From the NCBI RefSeq assembly GCF_000255705.1, contig NZ_JH636439.1:1072389-1136388 (forward strand): DNA of 64,000 bases, given 5' to 3'. This document shows positions 1 to 9,757 of the stretch, one piece after another. The translations under genes were made by a program, and so were the position numbers. This DNA comes from Zavarzinella formosa DSM 19928 (GTDB lineage: Bacteria; Planctomycetota; Planctomycetia; Gemmatales; Gemmataceae). The notes below the pieces were generated by a model that was given only the letters and a program-made list of their open reading frames with translations, had not been told where the DNA came from and searched no databases. The number at the start of each line of letters is the position of its first letter. Position 1 is the stretch's first letter.

Positions 1-1530
1 GGTCGCGCAGGCGACGGTCTTGTCGAAGAACAACTTCTTGCCCCGCTCGGCTTCGACGGAAAGTTTGCCCGGCGCGGGGATGTGCGGCGAAAGTTTCGGC
101 TGGAAGCCGTTCGTGTAAATGGCGAGGGCATCCAGATCTTTTGACACGCCCGAGAGTTTTTGATCAAGTTCGCTGGCCGGGAGGAAATCCGTTCGGGGAA
201 TGATCGGTCCGTTGTAGAGGCCGCCCCCCTTCATCAGCTTTCCGCGGATGGTGTACTCGAAATCTTGCACTTCATCCCGGTCGGCCGAGTAGTGCAGGGG
301 GTGCGTGTGGGCCAAGCCGAACATTGGCGGCGTTTTGCGAAGCCCCTCGGGGTTTTCCCACACCCGGCCGTCTTGGGCGCCGTCCGGGTGGCAGGAGGAG
401 CAGGAAATCCACTTTGCCCGTGACATCGGGTAGGTGGAGGTTTGGAACAACACTTTGCCGCGAACCCACTCCGGTGATTGCTTGGGGGTGGTCACCTTGA
501 TCGTGCCCGATTTGCGGACCCCCTTGCTTGTATCGAGTACCGTCAAACTGAAATCCATCGTGGCGTAGACATACAACTCTTTGCCATCCGGGCTGAACCG
601 CAACGAGCGGGGATGCGAGCCGACGGAGATCACGCCGGTGCGATCCACTTCCCGGTAATCGTCGTCGATCACTTCGGAGAAGTTCATGTCATTCGTCCCC
701 GCGTAGAGCGTGAAAATCCGCTTCGCGTCGGGGGTGACGGCCGATTCCCAAGGGTTGGCGGTCACATAAACACCGTTGAACGTGTCCAGCGAGATGGCGA
801 CCCGCCGCTTCTTGTCCTTCTGTTCCGGGGTCAGGGTGCAGATGGAGAGTTCCGGGAAGATTGAGCCGCGATCATTGAACACATGCGTGCGGGACCGGAT
901 GTGTGAGAGATATGCCTTCGGCCGCTTGGGGTTCAACACCACATGCCGACAAAGATTGTCGCTTTCGCGGCCGGGCCAAGTGTCGGCCACTTTGCCGCTG
1001 GCAAGATCGATGGCGGTGAGCGTGCCGGTGTAAAAGTTCGTCACATACAATTTTTGATCGTCCGGGGAGATGGCAATCCCGCGCGACCATTCGCCGGATT
1101 TCATCGTCCGGGTGACTTCTTGTTTGACCAAGTCAATTTCGCTGATCGTGCCGGGGTAGTCATGCGAGACGAAGGCCCGTTTGCCGTCCGAAGAAGTCAC
1201 CACGCCGTAAGGCTCGGCGTCCGTCTTCAGGGTCTTCACCACTTTGCCGGTTTCAGTGTCCAAGATCACCACTTTGTCGTCGCGGTACACGCTGGCGATG
1301 GCCAGGGGGCCGTTGCCCATCCAAGCGACGCCTTCGGGATGATCCCCGACGGAGACCTCACGCACGGCTTTCTTCGCCGTGAGATCCACCAGTGTGATCG
1401 TGCCGTTGTCCGTGTTCGTCGCCAGCAACCGTTTGCCGTCCGGGGACACATCAAGCAGGCTGTTGGACGAACCGGCCGTTGCCACCGTGGCAACAAGGAG
1501 GAGCAGGGGGCAACTCAAGCGGAATGTCAT
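1..1530 (-). CDS. YVTN-type beta-propeller protein with C-terminal cytochrome c domain (3' end outside window)
   Basis: 510 codons are present with no stop before the window edge, so the C-terminus is missing. A hydrophobic signal peptide (MTFRLSCPLLLLVATVATA) begins the protein. Repeated blades follow, with motifs such as SPDGKRLLATN, SSDGKRAFVSHD and SPDDQKLYVTN, typical of YVTN/surface-layer beta-propellers. A haem-binding CSSCH motif sits at residues 377-381, and a second domain of the di-haem cytochrome type seems to continue past position 1. The protein is probably exported and involved in periplasmic electron transfer or redox enzymology, as seen for propeller-cytochrome fusions in planctomycetes; the substrate is unknown. 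The start at 1530 is chosen because the signal peptide begins there. Confidence 0.8.
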   Translation of the reverse strand, partial: MTFRLSCPLLLLVATVATAGSSNSLLDVSPDGKRLLATNTDNGTITLVDLTAKKAVREVSVGDHPEGVAWMGNGPLAIASVYRDDKVVILDTETGKVVKTLKTDAEPYGVVTSSDGKRAFVSHDYPGTISEIDLVKQEVTRTMKSGEWSRGIAISPDDQKLYVTNFYTGTLTAIDLASGKVADTWPGRESDNLCRHVVLNPKRPKAYLSHIRSRTHVFNDRGSIFPELSICTLTPEQKDKKRRVAISLDTFNGVYVTANPWESAVTPDAKRIFTLYAGTNDMNFSEVIDDDYREVDRTGVISVGSHPRSLRFSPDGKELYVYATMDFSLTVLDTSKGVRKSGTIKVTTPKQSPEWVRGKVLFQTSTYPMSRAKWISCSSCHPDGAQDGRVWENPEGLRKTPPMFGLAHTHPLHYSADRDEVQDFEYTIRGKLMKGGGLYNGPIIPRTDFLPASELDQKLSGVSKDLDALAIYTNGFQPKLSPHIPAPGKLSVEAERGKKLFFDKTVACAT

Positions 1531-1687
1531 GCGGTACCTCGGTCGAGGACGAGCGAAAACGGACACCTGACCGACGAGTGAATGCCGGTGGAATCCGTTG
1601 CAAGGGTGGGGCATGAGTATTGTCATGCGCCCGACAATCACATTCAACCGGGTTGATGGCCGTGAGGTGAAAAAGTGGGAAAGGAAA

Positions 1688-1725
1688 TTGATCGGCAGGG
1701 AAACAGATTCCTCCCCGCCGATCAA
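1688..1725 (-). terminator. Hairpin terminator after the ATP-grasp gene
   Basis: Perfect 9-bp arms (TTGATCGGC at 1688-1696 and GCCGATCAA at 1717-1725) begin four bases beyond the stop codon at 1730. Read on the minus strand, a pyrimidine-rich stretch follows. Placement and dyad fit an intrinsic terminator. Confidence 0.6.
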
Positions 1726-1729
1726 GCGG

Positions 1730-2791
1730 TCACAAGGCTTTTTCTGCCGGACGCGGAGGCACTCGGGCGGGCATCCGTCGGCTCAAGGCATTGCGCACAA
1801 TGCCCCGAATGAAGTCTTCGTGAGTGCGTCCCATCGCCGTGATCCCGTCGATCAGCGCGATGCTGTACAAATACGGGTTCGGGTTCACTTCAAGGATATA
1901 CGGCTCATTGTCAGGCGTGAGCCGAAGATCGATCCGGCCATAGTCCCGCAGGCCCAAAAGTTTGTAGGCCGCGCAACAGATGGCCGACACTTTTTCCATC
2001 AGCGGAGAGGGCAGAATCAGGCCCGTGTCCAAGGGGGTCGCATCGTATTCGAGCGATTGTTCATCCCACTTGGCCGCGAAGGAATAAATGGGCCAATAAT
2101 CTTTGCCCTTGACGTGATCGAAGCGGATTTCCGCAAGCGGAACCACTTTCAGACGATGCCACGGCGGGCCGTCACCGGGTTCCTCGAACACATTCACATG
2201 GAACTCGCGTCCCTCAATGAACTGCTCGACCAGCACCGGGCCGCCGTATCGCTCGAAGATATACGCGGCGCGGGCTTCCAGTTGCTTTTGGCTGGTGACA
2301 ACGGCTCCCTGATCGATCCCCACGCTGCAATCCTGGCAGGCGGGCTTCACGATGGCCGGCCAGCCTTTGGTCCAGGGGATGGCCGGCAGTTCATCAACGA
2401 TGGCGAACGCGGCCGTCGGCAGGCCGGCTCCCTGGAGCATCATCTTCGTGCGGATTTTGTCCCGCCCCATCGCAATGGCGTAGGCGGGAGAGCCAGTGAA
2501 GGTGATGTTCAGCCATTCGAGCATGGCCGCGTTGGAGATCTCGGTTTCGGTGTGGTCGGCTTCTCCCTCGAAGAGGTTGAAGACCACGTCCGGCTTCCAA
2601 GTGCGAAGTTTCTTCAACAGTTCGCGGGGCTGACGGGAGTAGGCGATCCGTGCCGTGTTAAAACCACCCGAGGCGAGAACCTTCTCGACTGATTCGGAAG
2701 TGGCGACGATGTCGTGCTCCGATGGGGCATCCGGATGATCGACCGGAAGGACCGGCTCGTTGTACGCGACAAGAACACGTGGCGAACGCAT
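1730..2791 (-). CDS. ATP-grasp protein of the D-alanine-D-alanine ligase fold
   Basis: 353 aa. The Met at 2791 (MRSPRVLVAYNEPVL) is preferred over an upstream one because the Rossmann-like N-terminal strand starts there and a GGAGG lies about 12 nt upstream. Visible ATP-grasp features are the WPAIVKPACQD strand-loop, VLVEQFIEGREF, the acidic DYGRIDLRL region and the metal-binding YILEVNPNPYL near residue 310. These place it among D-Ala-D-Ala ligase-like carboxylate-amine ligases, which form an amide through an acyl-phosphate. It does not neighbour mur genes, so a role in peptidoglycan is not supported by context; dipeptide or amino-acid ligation is equally possible. It is divergent from the PSD1 cytochrome gene at 3044. 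Confidence 0.85.
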   Translation of the reverse strand: MRSPRVLVAYNEPVLPVDHPDAPSEHDIVATSESVEKVLASGGFNTARIAYSRQPRELLKKLRTWKPDVVFNLFEGEADHTETEISNAAMLEWLNITFTGSPAYAIAMGRDKIRTKMMLQGAGLPTAAFAIVDELPAIPWTKGWPAIVKPACQDCSVGIDQGAVVTSQKQLEARAAYIFERYGGPVLVEQFIEGREFHVNVFEEPGDGPPWHRLKVVPLAEIRFDHVKGKDYWPIYSFAAKWDEQSLEYDATPLDTGLILPSPLMEKVSAICCAAYKLLGLRDYGRIDLRLTPDNEPYILEVNPNPYLYSIALIDGITAMGRTHEDFIRGIVRNALSRRMPARVPPRPAEKAL

Positions 2792-3043
2792 GCGCAAGAA
2801 AGACCTCCGACAAGACACGTCATCCGCGGGCCACGGATGACAACGGAACAATTGCTTCCATCATCTTTCCCGCTGAATCGATTCTTGGCCAGCGCATTTC
2901 CACTGAGAATGACGGGAATTCCGTGAAAATTATCCGCGCAGGTTGAACACGAGCCGACGAAAAAGCATTGCCTGACGCCCCTCTCATCGGTTACCTTATC
3001 CAAATTGGAACCCGCCTTCTTTCCGCTTTTTTGTGAACCCGCC

Positions 3044-5536
3044 ATGCGATTACTCTCCGTCTTGTCGCTTCTCCTGTCGGCAATTTTCGTTCAGGCCGCG
3101 GAAACCGTGGTGATCGATTTTACGCGGGAAATCAGGCCGATTTTGAACAATTCATGCTTCGCCTGTCATGGCCCGGACGAGGCCCAACGCAAGGCGAAAC
3201 TCCGGCTGGATGTGCGGGACGAGGCGGTTCGCAAGGCGATCATTCCGGGCAAGGGAATCGACAGCCCGGTCTACAAGCGGATCATCAGCAAGGAGGCCGA
3301 TGAGGTGATGCCTCCCGCCCATGCGAAGAAACCCGCGATCACCGCCGCCCAGGCCGAATTGGTGCGGAAGTGGATTGATGCGGGCGCGAAATTCGACGAG
3401 CACTGGGCCTTCGTCAAGCCGGTCCGGGTAGAACAGCCGATGGTGAAAAACCAATCATGGGTCAAAAATCCGATTGATGCGTTTGTCGCCCGTGAGCATG
3501 AAAAACAGGGGTTTTCGGCTGCCCCGCCCGCCGACAAGCATACGCTGCTCCGCCGGCTGAGCTTCGACCTGACCGGGTTGCCCCCCACCCCGGCGATGGT
3601 TGATGCCTATCTGAAAAACGCATCAGCCGATGCCGATGCGTTGCTGATCGAAGAACTTCTCAAATCGCCGCACTTCGGCGAACGCATGGCCGTGATGTGG
3701 CTGGATGCGATTCGCTACGCGGACACGGCCGGTTACCACAGCGACAATCATCGCGATGTTTGGATGTTCCGGGACTACGTGATTCGATCTTTCAACGAAA
3801 ACAAGCCATTTGATGTGTTCACCCAAGAACAGCTCGCCGGGGATTTGGTTCCCAAACCGACCAACGAACAGCGGGTCGCCTCTGGCTACAACCGTTTGCT
3901 GATGACCACCGAAGAAGGGGGCGCGCAAGCGAAGGAATACACCGCGAAGTATGTCGCCGACCGGGTTCGGAATTCTTCAAATGCCTGGCTTGGCGTGACG
4001 CTCGGTTGTGCCGAGTGCCACAATCATAAGTACGATCCGTTCACCCAGAAGGACTTTTATCGTTTTGGCGCATTCTTCGCGGACGTGGCCGAGACGGCCG
4101 TCGGGCGCCAGCAGCAGACGCCGATCGTGACTCCAGAACAAGATGCGGAGATCAAAAAGTTCGATGCCGAGATCGCCAAGGCCAAGACCGAATTGGCGGC
4201 GGCCAAGATCGACGAAGCCGCCATCACGAAATGGGAGCCGGAAGCCAAAAAGAATCCCAAGGGACTCCCCAAACCGGTGACGGATGCCCTGAATGTCGAA
4301 GCCGACAAACGAACCGATGCCCACAAGAAAACGTTGCAGGATCACTACCGCAACGTGGCCGCCCCGGAGACAGAGGCGATCCGCAAGACAATCACCGAAA
4401 CGACCGCGAAGAAGGAACAGTTCGTCAAATCGCTTCCGCAAACTCTGATTTCCACGAGTTCGTCGCCCCGCATGGTCCGCGTCTTGCCCCGTGGGAACTG
4501 GCAGGATGATTCGGGGGAAGTGGTCACTCCGAATGTGCCAGGCTTTCTCCCCCCGACCGAGCGGGCGGCCAAACTGGCTGAGAAAGAACGCCTGTCGCGG
4601 GCCGATTTGGCGAAATGGCTTGTGGCACCCGAGAATCCGCTGACGGCCCGTGTGTTCGTCAACCGTCTGTGGAAAATCGCCTTCGGCCAAGGCTTGGTGC
4701 GCAACATGGACGATTTCGGCACACAGGGAACGCCGCCAAGCCACCCGGAACTTCTCGACTGGCTGGCCACGGAGTTTATCCGCAGTAAATGGGACGTGAA
4801 GGGACTGCTGAAGTTGATGGTGTCCTCCAATGCATACCGACAATCGTCTGTTTCCTCGAAGGCGCTTCGGGACAAAGACCCCGGCAACATGTGGCTGGCC
4901 CGGCAAAACCGGTTCCGTCTTGATGCCGAGTTCGTCCGAGACAACACGCTGGCCGTCAGCGGGCTGATTAATCGCAAGATCGGCGGGCCAAGCGTGAAGC
5001 CCTACCAACCCGCCGGTTATTGGTCGTATTTGAACTTCCCGACGCGAGAATGGCAGAACGACCGCAATGCCGATCAATATCGCCGAGGATTGTACACCTA
5101 CTGGTGTCGTAGTTTCCCGCATCCGAGCCTGTCAGCCTTCGACGCCCCGAGCCGGGAAGAATGCACCAACGAACGAACACGCTCCAGCACGCCGCTTCAA
5201 GCCCTTGTTCTGCTGAACGATCCGACCTATGTGGAGGGGGCGAAGCTATTCGCCGAACGGATCATTGAAAACGGCGGCAAGACCACGGCCGAGCGGTTGA
5301 ACTTCGCCTATCGACAAGCGCTCACCCGCCCGGCGAAAGCGGAAGAAGTGAAAGTTTTGGAAGAGATTCTGGCCAAACACCTCGCCGAATATCGCGGTGA
5401 CTTGGAAGGGGCCAAAAAACTCCTCGGCGCTGGATTCTCTCCCATGCCAGCCAAGGGGGACATCGCCGAACTGGCAGCGTGGACATCCGTGAGCCGTGTG
5501 ATTTTGAATTTGCACGAAGCAGTCACGCGGAACTGA
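3044..5536 (+). CDS. PSD1 and planctomycete cytochrome C domain-containing protein (DUF1549/DUF1553)
   Basis: 830 aa from the Met at 3044, where a signal peptide ending FVQAAE begins; an ATG 13 codons upstream would precede the signal peptide with a poor leader. Domain order: PSCyt1 with haem motif CFACH at residues 38-42; PSCyt2/DUF1549 from about residue 145, with a second CAECH motif followed by NHKYDPF near residues 323-332; a Lys/Glu/Ala-rich, probably helical insert around residues 365-460; then PSD1/DUF1553 to the end, with GTPPSHPELLDWLA and STPLQALVLLND. This architecture is almost exclusive to Planctomycetota and relatives, is exported and is suspected to act in polysaccharide or sulfated-polymer utilisation. 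In many genomes a DUF1501 gene is adjacent; here none is. Confidence 0.9.
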   Translation: MRLLSVLSLLLSAIFVQAAETVVIDFTREIRPILNNSCFACHGPDEAQRKAKLRLDVRDEAVRKAIIPGKGIDSPVYKRIISKEADEVMPPAHAKKPAITAAQAELVRKWIDAGAKFDEHWAFVKPVRVEQPMVKNQSWVKNPIDAFVAREHEKQGFSAAPPADKHTLLRRLSFDLTGLPPTPAMVDAYLKNASADADALLIEELLKSPHFGERMAVMWLDAIRYADTAGYHSDNHRDVWMFRDYVIRSFNENKPFDVFTQEQLAGDLVPKPTNEQRVASGYNRLLMTTEEGGAQAKEYTAKYVADRVRNSSNAWLGVTLGCAECHNHKYDPFTQKDFYRFGAFFADVAETAVGRQQQTPIVTPEQDAEIKKFDAEIAKAKTELAAAKIDEAAITKWEPEAKKNPKGLPKPVTDALNVEADKRTDAHKKTLQDHYRNVAAPETEAIRKTITETTAKKEQFVKSLPQTLISTSSSPRMVRVLPRGNWQDDSGEVVTPNVPGFLPPTERAAKLAEKERLSRADLAKWLVAPENPLTARVFVNRLWKIAFGQGLVRNMDDFGTQGTPPSHPELLDWLATEFIRSKWDVKGLLKLMVSSNAYRQSSVSSKALRDKDPGNMWLARQNRFRLDAEFVRDNTLAVSGLINRKIGGPSVKPYQPAGYWSYLNFPTREWQNDRNADQYRRGLYTYWCRSFPHPSLSAFDAPSREECTNERTRSSTPLQALVLLNDPTYVEGAKLFAERIIENGGKTTAERLNFAYRQALTRPAKAEEVKVLEEILAKHLAEYRGDLEGAKKLLGAGFSPMPAKGDIAELAAWTSVSRVILNLHEAVTRN

Positions 5537-5540
5537 CGGG

Positions 5541-5560
5541 CGGTCAACAACCGTTGACCG
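5541..5560. terminator. Bidirectional hairpin between convergent genes
   Basis: Perfect 8-bp arms (CGGTCAAC / GTTGACCG) with a 4-nt loop lie between the stop codons of the convergent PSD1 gene (5536) and PAP2 gene (5570). No clear T-tract is present. Confidence 0.5.
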
Positions 5561-5569
5561 GAGGCACCT

Positions 5570-6208
5570 TCATCGCCCTTGTTTCAATCCCCTTGGGCTC
5601 CCGAGGGATATCAACAGACACACATAGCTCAAGCCAAGCGTCGTCCCCGCCACCACGTCCGAGACGTAATGCGCCCCGTACAACGGCCGGCTCGCGGATA
5701 TCCCGAGAATCATCAGCGCTAACACGGCCATCAGGGGCCAGCGATAGCGTTTGCTGGGAAACAATCGCCAAACGACGAAAATGCTTAGGCCGTAGATGAC
5801 CGCTGATCCAAAGGCATGTCCGCTCGGGAAACTGAATTCGCCCAAATCCAAAAACGGCGGCCGGGGGCGGGCGTATTGGTTTTTCAGCAACGAGATAATC
5901 CGATACACCGACCATTGCCCCGCGGCAAAGGCGGCGGTCAGTCGCCATTCCCGGTGAAGAATGAGGATCAAGAGATTCAAGCAGCCAATCGTAATGATGA
6001 AATCGCCAACCCCGAGATTGGTAACGAATACGATCACCCGATGGAGTTCAACACTTGAGAGTCCGAATTGGTAAAGCGGTTCGGCCTTGGCGTGATCGAA
6101 TTGAGCAAGCAATCCATTGGCTGATATGTCCCAGCCGATGAGCAAGAAGAGCAGCCCGCCAATGACGGCGGGAATCAGCCAGGGAATTGTAAACAAGCGA
6201 CGGATCAT
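5570..6208 (-). CDS. PAP2-family membrane phosphatase
   Basis: 212 aa with about five or six membrane segments. All three phosphatase motifs are intact: KX6RP (K109 to P117), PSGH (128-131) and SRX5HX3D (S173, R174, H180, D184). Family members dephosphorylate lipid phosphates such as phosphatidate or undecaprenyl pyrophosphate at the outer face of the membrane. Its ATG shares one base with the stop codon of the upstream ABC permease, so it is translationally coupled to the exporter. That suggests the exporter and phosphatase handle a related lipid or lipid-linked substrate, although this is inference. Confidence 0.9.
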   Translation of the reverse strand: MIRRLFTIPWLIPAVIGGLLFLLIGWDISANGLLAQFDHAKAEPLYQFGLSSVELHRVIVFVTNLGVGDFIITIGCLNLLILILHREWRLTAAFAAGQWSVYRIISLLKNQYARPRPPFLDLGEFSFPSGHAFGSAVIYGLSIFVVWRLFPSKRYRWPLMAVLALMILGISASRPLYGAHYVSDVVAGTTLGLSYVCLLISLGSPRGLKQGR

Positions 6209-6978
6209 CAGACGTCTTTGCGGGAAAAGACCAGCATTCCAAAGACACCGGCCACGATAGCCACGATGGCTCCGCCGGCGACCCAGTCCGAGAGGGACAT
6301 CAGATCATAGCTGCCGCGAAGCACGTTCGGCAATCGGGAAAGCATCTTCTCCGGGGTCGGGAAGGTGTTTGGCAACAGCGTCATCAGGATGCCGGTGCCG
6401 TACAGGAATATCCAAAGAATGGTGATTCCCACCACCGTGCTGTTGGCCACGGCGCCAACGGTCACGCCGATGGCCACGACAGCCGCGAGCATTGCCGAGA
6501 GTGTCATTACTCCGGCCATGCTTCCACGGAAAGTCAGATCGTCGGCCAGCAGAAAATGAAACGCGACCAGCAGAATCAAGGACATCGTTGAAAACGTGGC
6601 GATCACCACCAACGTGCGGGCGTGCCACTTCGCCATGAAGTATTGGTATCGGGAGATGCCCCGGCTCAGCACGGAATCCGCGAGCGTTCCCTTCTCGGAG
6701 GAAATAGCGCTAACAGACAGCACAACGATGAGGGCCAGGCTTCCCAAGGCGATCACCCGGATCAGATCTGATGTGTGGACGGCCGACGGTTGGACAATCC
6801 CTGCTTCCCGATGGACGCCGAAGCGGTAAAGCAAAAAGCCCCCGGCCGCGAGAATGGTGACGACCACCCAGAGGCGATAGACCCAACTGCGAAGCGTCTG
6901 CCGGATGTCCGTCCGCAACACGGCCCAATACGGCAGCCAGCGGCTATACCTGATCGGGGCGACAACGGCGGCATCCAT
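6208..6978 (-). CDS. ABC-2 type transporter permease
   Basis: 256 aa with six predicted membrane segments: one near residues 35-52 after a cytoplasmic N-terminus, a pair around 78-95 and 117-138, and three more toward the C-terminus. The SDLIRVIALGSLALIVVL region and the SRGISRYQYFMAKW loop resemble ABC-2 permeases of the NosY or gliding (GldF) type. It lies 41 nt downstream of the ATP-binding gene at 7020-8024, so the two should form one exporter. Substrate cannot be read from the sequence. Confidence 0.8.
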   Translation of the reverse strand: MDAAVVAPIRYSRWLPYWAVLRTDIRQTLRSWVYRLWVVVTILAAGGFLLYRFGVHREAGIVQPSAVHTSDLIRVIALGSLALIVVLSVSAISSEKGTLADSVLSRGISRYQYFMAKWHARTLVVIATFSTMSLILLVAFHFLLADDLTFRGSMAGVMTLSAMLAAVVAIGVTVGAVANSTVVGITILWIFLYGTGILMTLLPNTFPTPEKMLSRLPNVLRGSYDLMSLSDWVAGGAIVAIVAGVFGMLVFSRKDV

Positions 6979-7019
6979 GTGTTTCTATTCCCGGAGAGCT
7001 TTTGCTTACACTTGAGGTT

Positions 7020-8024
7020 TCACGCCGCCTCGGCGGGTTGATAAAGCCTCGTGAACCCGCGTGATTCTTCTTTTTCCACAAGGTCCAGATACGCTTGTTC
7101 TGTTTGCTGGCCCACGCTTCGCACGCTGACCAAGGTGACCTTGTTCTCGTTCAGAATGTTGAAAATCTTGGCGAGGATACCCGTGTTGATGTTTTCTTCG
7201 TTCAGCAAGATTTCCAGCCGACGTTGCCGGAGCATCGCCTGCTTGATGTCGGTGTTCCCCTTGAGGGCTTGCACGGCTTTGCTGATGGCTTTTTGGTCGC
7301 CTTCCAAATCGAGTTCGTAATGGTTCTTGCGGATGCGGCCTTTGAGGTCTTGCAGCGAGCCTTGGAAAATCAACTGCCCTTGGCTCAGCACGGCGGCGTG
7401 ATTGCACACCTCGTCCACGTCGCTGAGATTGTGGCTCGAAATGATGAGCGATTTTTCGTGGGCGAGTGTCTTGATGAGTTCCAGCATCGAGCGACGGGCT
7501 TCGATATCCAACCCGTGCGTCGGTTCATCCCAGATCAGCAATTCCGGTTCGTTGATGAGGCTGGCGGCCACCGCGAGACGGCCGGTCATCCCCGGTGAAA
7601 ACTGGCCGATATCCGCCCCGGCGTGGGACAGCAAATCGACCGCCCGGATCAAGGCCGCAAATCGTGGCTTGCGAATATTGATCGGCAGGCCGAACAGCCG
7701 GCCCATGTAATCCAGATACGTGATGGGCGTCATGCCCTTGGGAAACTGCGGGTTCGTGGGGATGTAGCCAATCCGGCGACGATGCGCGGCCGAATTCGGC
7801 GTCATCGGTTTGCCGAAAACTTTCACCCACCCGGCCGTCGGACGATGCAGCCCGAGGATGAGCCGAAGAAACGTCGTCTTCCCGGCCCCGTTTGGCCCAA
7901 GCAGACCCAACACACAGCCCGGCTCAATCGTGAGGGAGACATCATTCAGGGCAATGTGGCGGTTCTGGTAAATCTTCGTGAGATGACCGGTCTCGACGAC
8001 GTGTTCGCTGTCGGACCCGTTCAC
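7020..8024 (-). CDS. ABC transporter ATP-binding protein
   Basis: 334 aa. Walker A GPNGAGKT at residues 43-50, Q-loop Q93, Walker B LLIWDE at 162-167, D-loop HGLD and switch His in IISSHN near 198 are all present. The signature helix reads FSPGMTGRL, so the usual LSGGQ is replaced by SPGMT; drug- and lipid-type ABC-2 ATPases often relax this motif. A C-terminal extension of about 100 residues after the nucleotide-binding domain contains a predicted alpha/beta segment (YELDLEGDQKAISKAVQ), as in ABC-2 exporters of the CcmA/NatA group. First gene of a three-gene operon with the permease and PAP2 phosphatase. Confidence 0.88.
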   Translation of the reverse strand: MNGSDSEHVVETGHLTKIYQNRHIALNDVSLTIEPGCVLGLLGPNGAGKTTFLRLILGLHRPTAGWVKVFGKPMTPNSAAHRRRIGYIPTNPQFPKGMTPITYLDYMGRLFGLPINIRKPRFAALIRAVDLLSHAGADIGQFSPGMTGRLAVAASLINEPELLIWDEPTHGLDIEARRSMLELIKTLAHEKSLIISSHNLSDVDEVCNHAAVLSQGQLIFQGSLQDLKGRIRKNHYELDLEGDQKAISKAVQALKGNTDIKQAMLRQRRLEILLNEENINTGILAKIFNILNENKVTLVSVRSVGQQTEQAYLDLVEKEESRGFTRLYQPAEAA

Positions 8025-8212
8025 GTTTCGCCCCTCTTTACGGAACCTCCCCGAAGATCGGAGAGAAGATCACGGCCATATAAACCGGGCAAGGAAAGAT
8101 GTCCAGAGCAATTTCAACAGAACTTCAACCGCCAGTCGGCCTGGCTCCACTTGTCTCCAACGCCCGTTCGCTGAGAATTCCCCTGTCGCCCCCGATTGCC
8201 AAGGAACGCACC

Positions 8213-9073
8213 ATGAGCGAAGAGAAGCCCAGCCAGAAGATGTCGATCAGTCGCCGCGAATTCGCCGTGACAACGCTCGCCGCCGGCTTTGCCCTTTCGA
8301 CCCAGCCGGTCGCCGCCGAAACGATCACCACCGACGCCACCGGCCTGACGGCTGGCGAGGTGAAAATCCCCGTCAAAGACGGCACCATCCCGGCCTACCG
8401 GGCCGTTCCGGACAAAGGCGGGCCGTTCCCGACCGTGCTGGTCGTGCAAGAAATTTTCGGCGTCCACGAGCATATCAAGGATGTGTGCCGTCGGCTGGCC
8501 AAGCTCGGCTATCTGGCCATCGCCCCCGAGATGTACGCCCGTCAGGGCGATGTCTCGAAACTGGAGTTGCAGGAAATCATCAGCAAAGTCGTCTCAAAAG
8601 TGCCGGACGCCCAGGTGATGAGCGATCTCGACGCGACGGTGGAATGGGCCAAAAAGACCGGTAACGGCGATACGGCGAAGTTGGGCATCACCGGTTTCTG
8701 CTGGGGCGGGCGAGTCGTGTGGCTGTATGCGGCCCACAACCCCAACCTCAAGGCCGGGGTCGCGTGGTATGGCCGTCTTTCCGGGGCCGGGAAGGCGACC
8801 GAGTTGCAGCCGAAGTACCCCATTGATTTGGCGGGTGAGGTCAAGGCCCCGGTGTTGGGGCTGTATGGAGAGAAGGACACCGGCATCCCGGTCAAGGATG
8901 TCGAAGCGATGCGGGCGGCCCTGAAAAAGGCAGACAAGCCGGGCGAAATCGTCGTTTATCCGGAAGCCCCGCATGCGTTCTTCGCCGACTACCGGCCGAG
9001 CTTCCGGAAGGAAGCGGCCGAGGATGGTTGGAAGAAACTGAAAGAGTGGTTCAAAAAGAACGGCGTCGCCTGA
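8213..9073 (+). CDS. Dienelactone hydrolase family protein with Tat-like signal
   Basis: 286 aa. The start at 8213 is chosen because a twin-arginine leader follows ([16 protein letters not shown], residues 13-28), implying folded export. The alpha/beta-hydrolase core carries the DLH triad: nucleophile Cys163 in GFCWGGR, Asp222 in GEKDTGIP and His254 in APHAFF. DLH proteins hydrolyse lactones such as dienelactone; exported homologues are often of unknown substrate. Neighbouring genes give no pathway context. A strong hairpin follows at 9095. Confidence 0.9.
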   Translation: MSEEKPSQKMSISRREFAVTTLAAGFALSTQPVAAETITTDATGLTAGEVKIPVKDGTIPAYRAVPDKGGPFPTVLVVQEIFGVHEHIKDVCRRLAKLGYLAIAPEMYARQGDVSKLELQEIISKVVSKVPDAQVMSDLDATVEWAKKTGNGDTAKLGITGFCWGGRVVWLYAAHNPNLKAGVAWYGRLSGAGKATELQPKYPIDLAGEVKAPVLGLYGEKDTGIPVKDVEAMRAALKKADKPGEIVVYPEAPHAFFADYRPSFRKEAAEDGWKKLKEWFKKNGVA

Positions 9074-9094
9074 CCCGCAAGCGACTATCTAATG

Positions 9095-9126
9095 GCGCTG
9101 CGGGCAGGCTCTTCTGCCCGCAGCGC
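9095..9126 (+). terminator. Strong GC-rich hairpin after the DLH gene
   Basis: Perfect 13-bp arms (GCGCTGCGGGCAG / CTGCCCGCAGCGC) enclose a 6-nt loop, 22 nt after the DLH stop. No T-run follows, so it may work as a terminator or as an mRNA 3'-end stabiliser. Confidence 0.6.
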
Positions 9127-9185
9127 ATGATTCTCCGGGTAGTGATGCTCAAGGCGGAGAAGTCAACGTTGCAAGAGCGACACAC

Positions 9186-9671
9186 ATGGGGATCAAAATG
9201 AGCATGGATTCGCCATTTCAAATCATTCAAGTCATGGCTGAACAGGTTGAATTGATCGTTCCGCTGTTCGACGCCTATCGGCAGTTCTATGGTCAGCCAT
9301 CTGACATCGACGGTGCCCGCCCGTTCTTGACCGAGCGGTTGCAGCGTGGCGAGTCGGTGATCTTGGCTTTGATTGAGAACGCGCGGGCACTGGGCTTCAC
9401 ACAGCTTTATCCCTCTTTCTCGTCGGTGTCCATGAGGCCAATTTGGATTCTCAACGATCTGTACGTCGAGGAGAAGGCAAGACAACGAGGTGTTGGTGCT
9501 CGCCTCCTGCATGCCTCCCGAGAACACGCCATGAAAACGGGCGCCATCCGGCTTGAATTGTCCACAGCGGTTACGAATACCACCGCTCAGTCACTCTACG
9601 AACGCGACGGTTGGCGGCAGGACACGGAGTTTTTTCATTACGAATGCGAACTGCCACGCACCAGATTGTGA
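9186..9671 (+). CDS. GNAT family N-acetyltransferase
   Basis: 161 aa at most. The acetyl-CoA binding motif A is visible as DLYVEEKARQRGVGARLL (about residues 95-112), preceded by the central strand and followed by a helix and TAQSLYERDGW, the usual motif B with the YxRxGF-like tail. The acceptor amine is unknown. An internal Met at 9198 has a GGGG about 7 nt upstream and may be the true start. Ribosome binding upstream of 9186 is weak. Confidence 0.88.
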   Translation: MGIKMSMDSPFQIIQVMAEQVELIVPLFDAYRQFYGQPSDIDGARPFLTERLQRGESVILALIENARALGFTQLYPSFSSVSMRPIWILNDLYVEEKARQRGVGARLLHASREHAMKTGAIRLELSTAVTNTTAQSLYERDGWRQDTEFFHYECELPRTRL

Positions 9672-9757
9672 TGCGAACGTCCGGCCACATGGCATGACGC
9701 GGCGGGAGAATCACAGGCCGGAAAAACTAAAAAACCACCGAGTTGATATGCTTGGAA

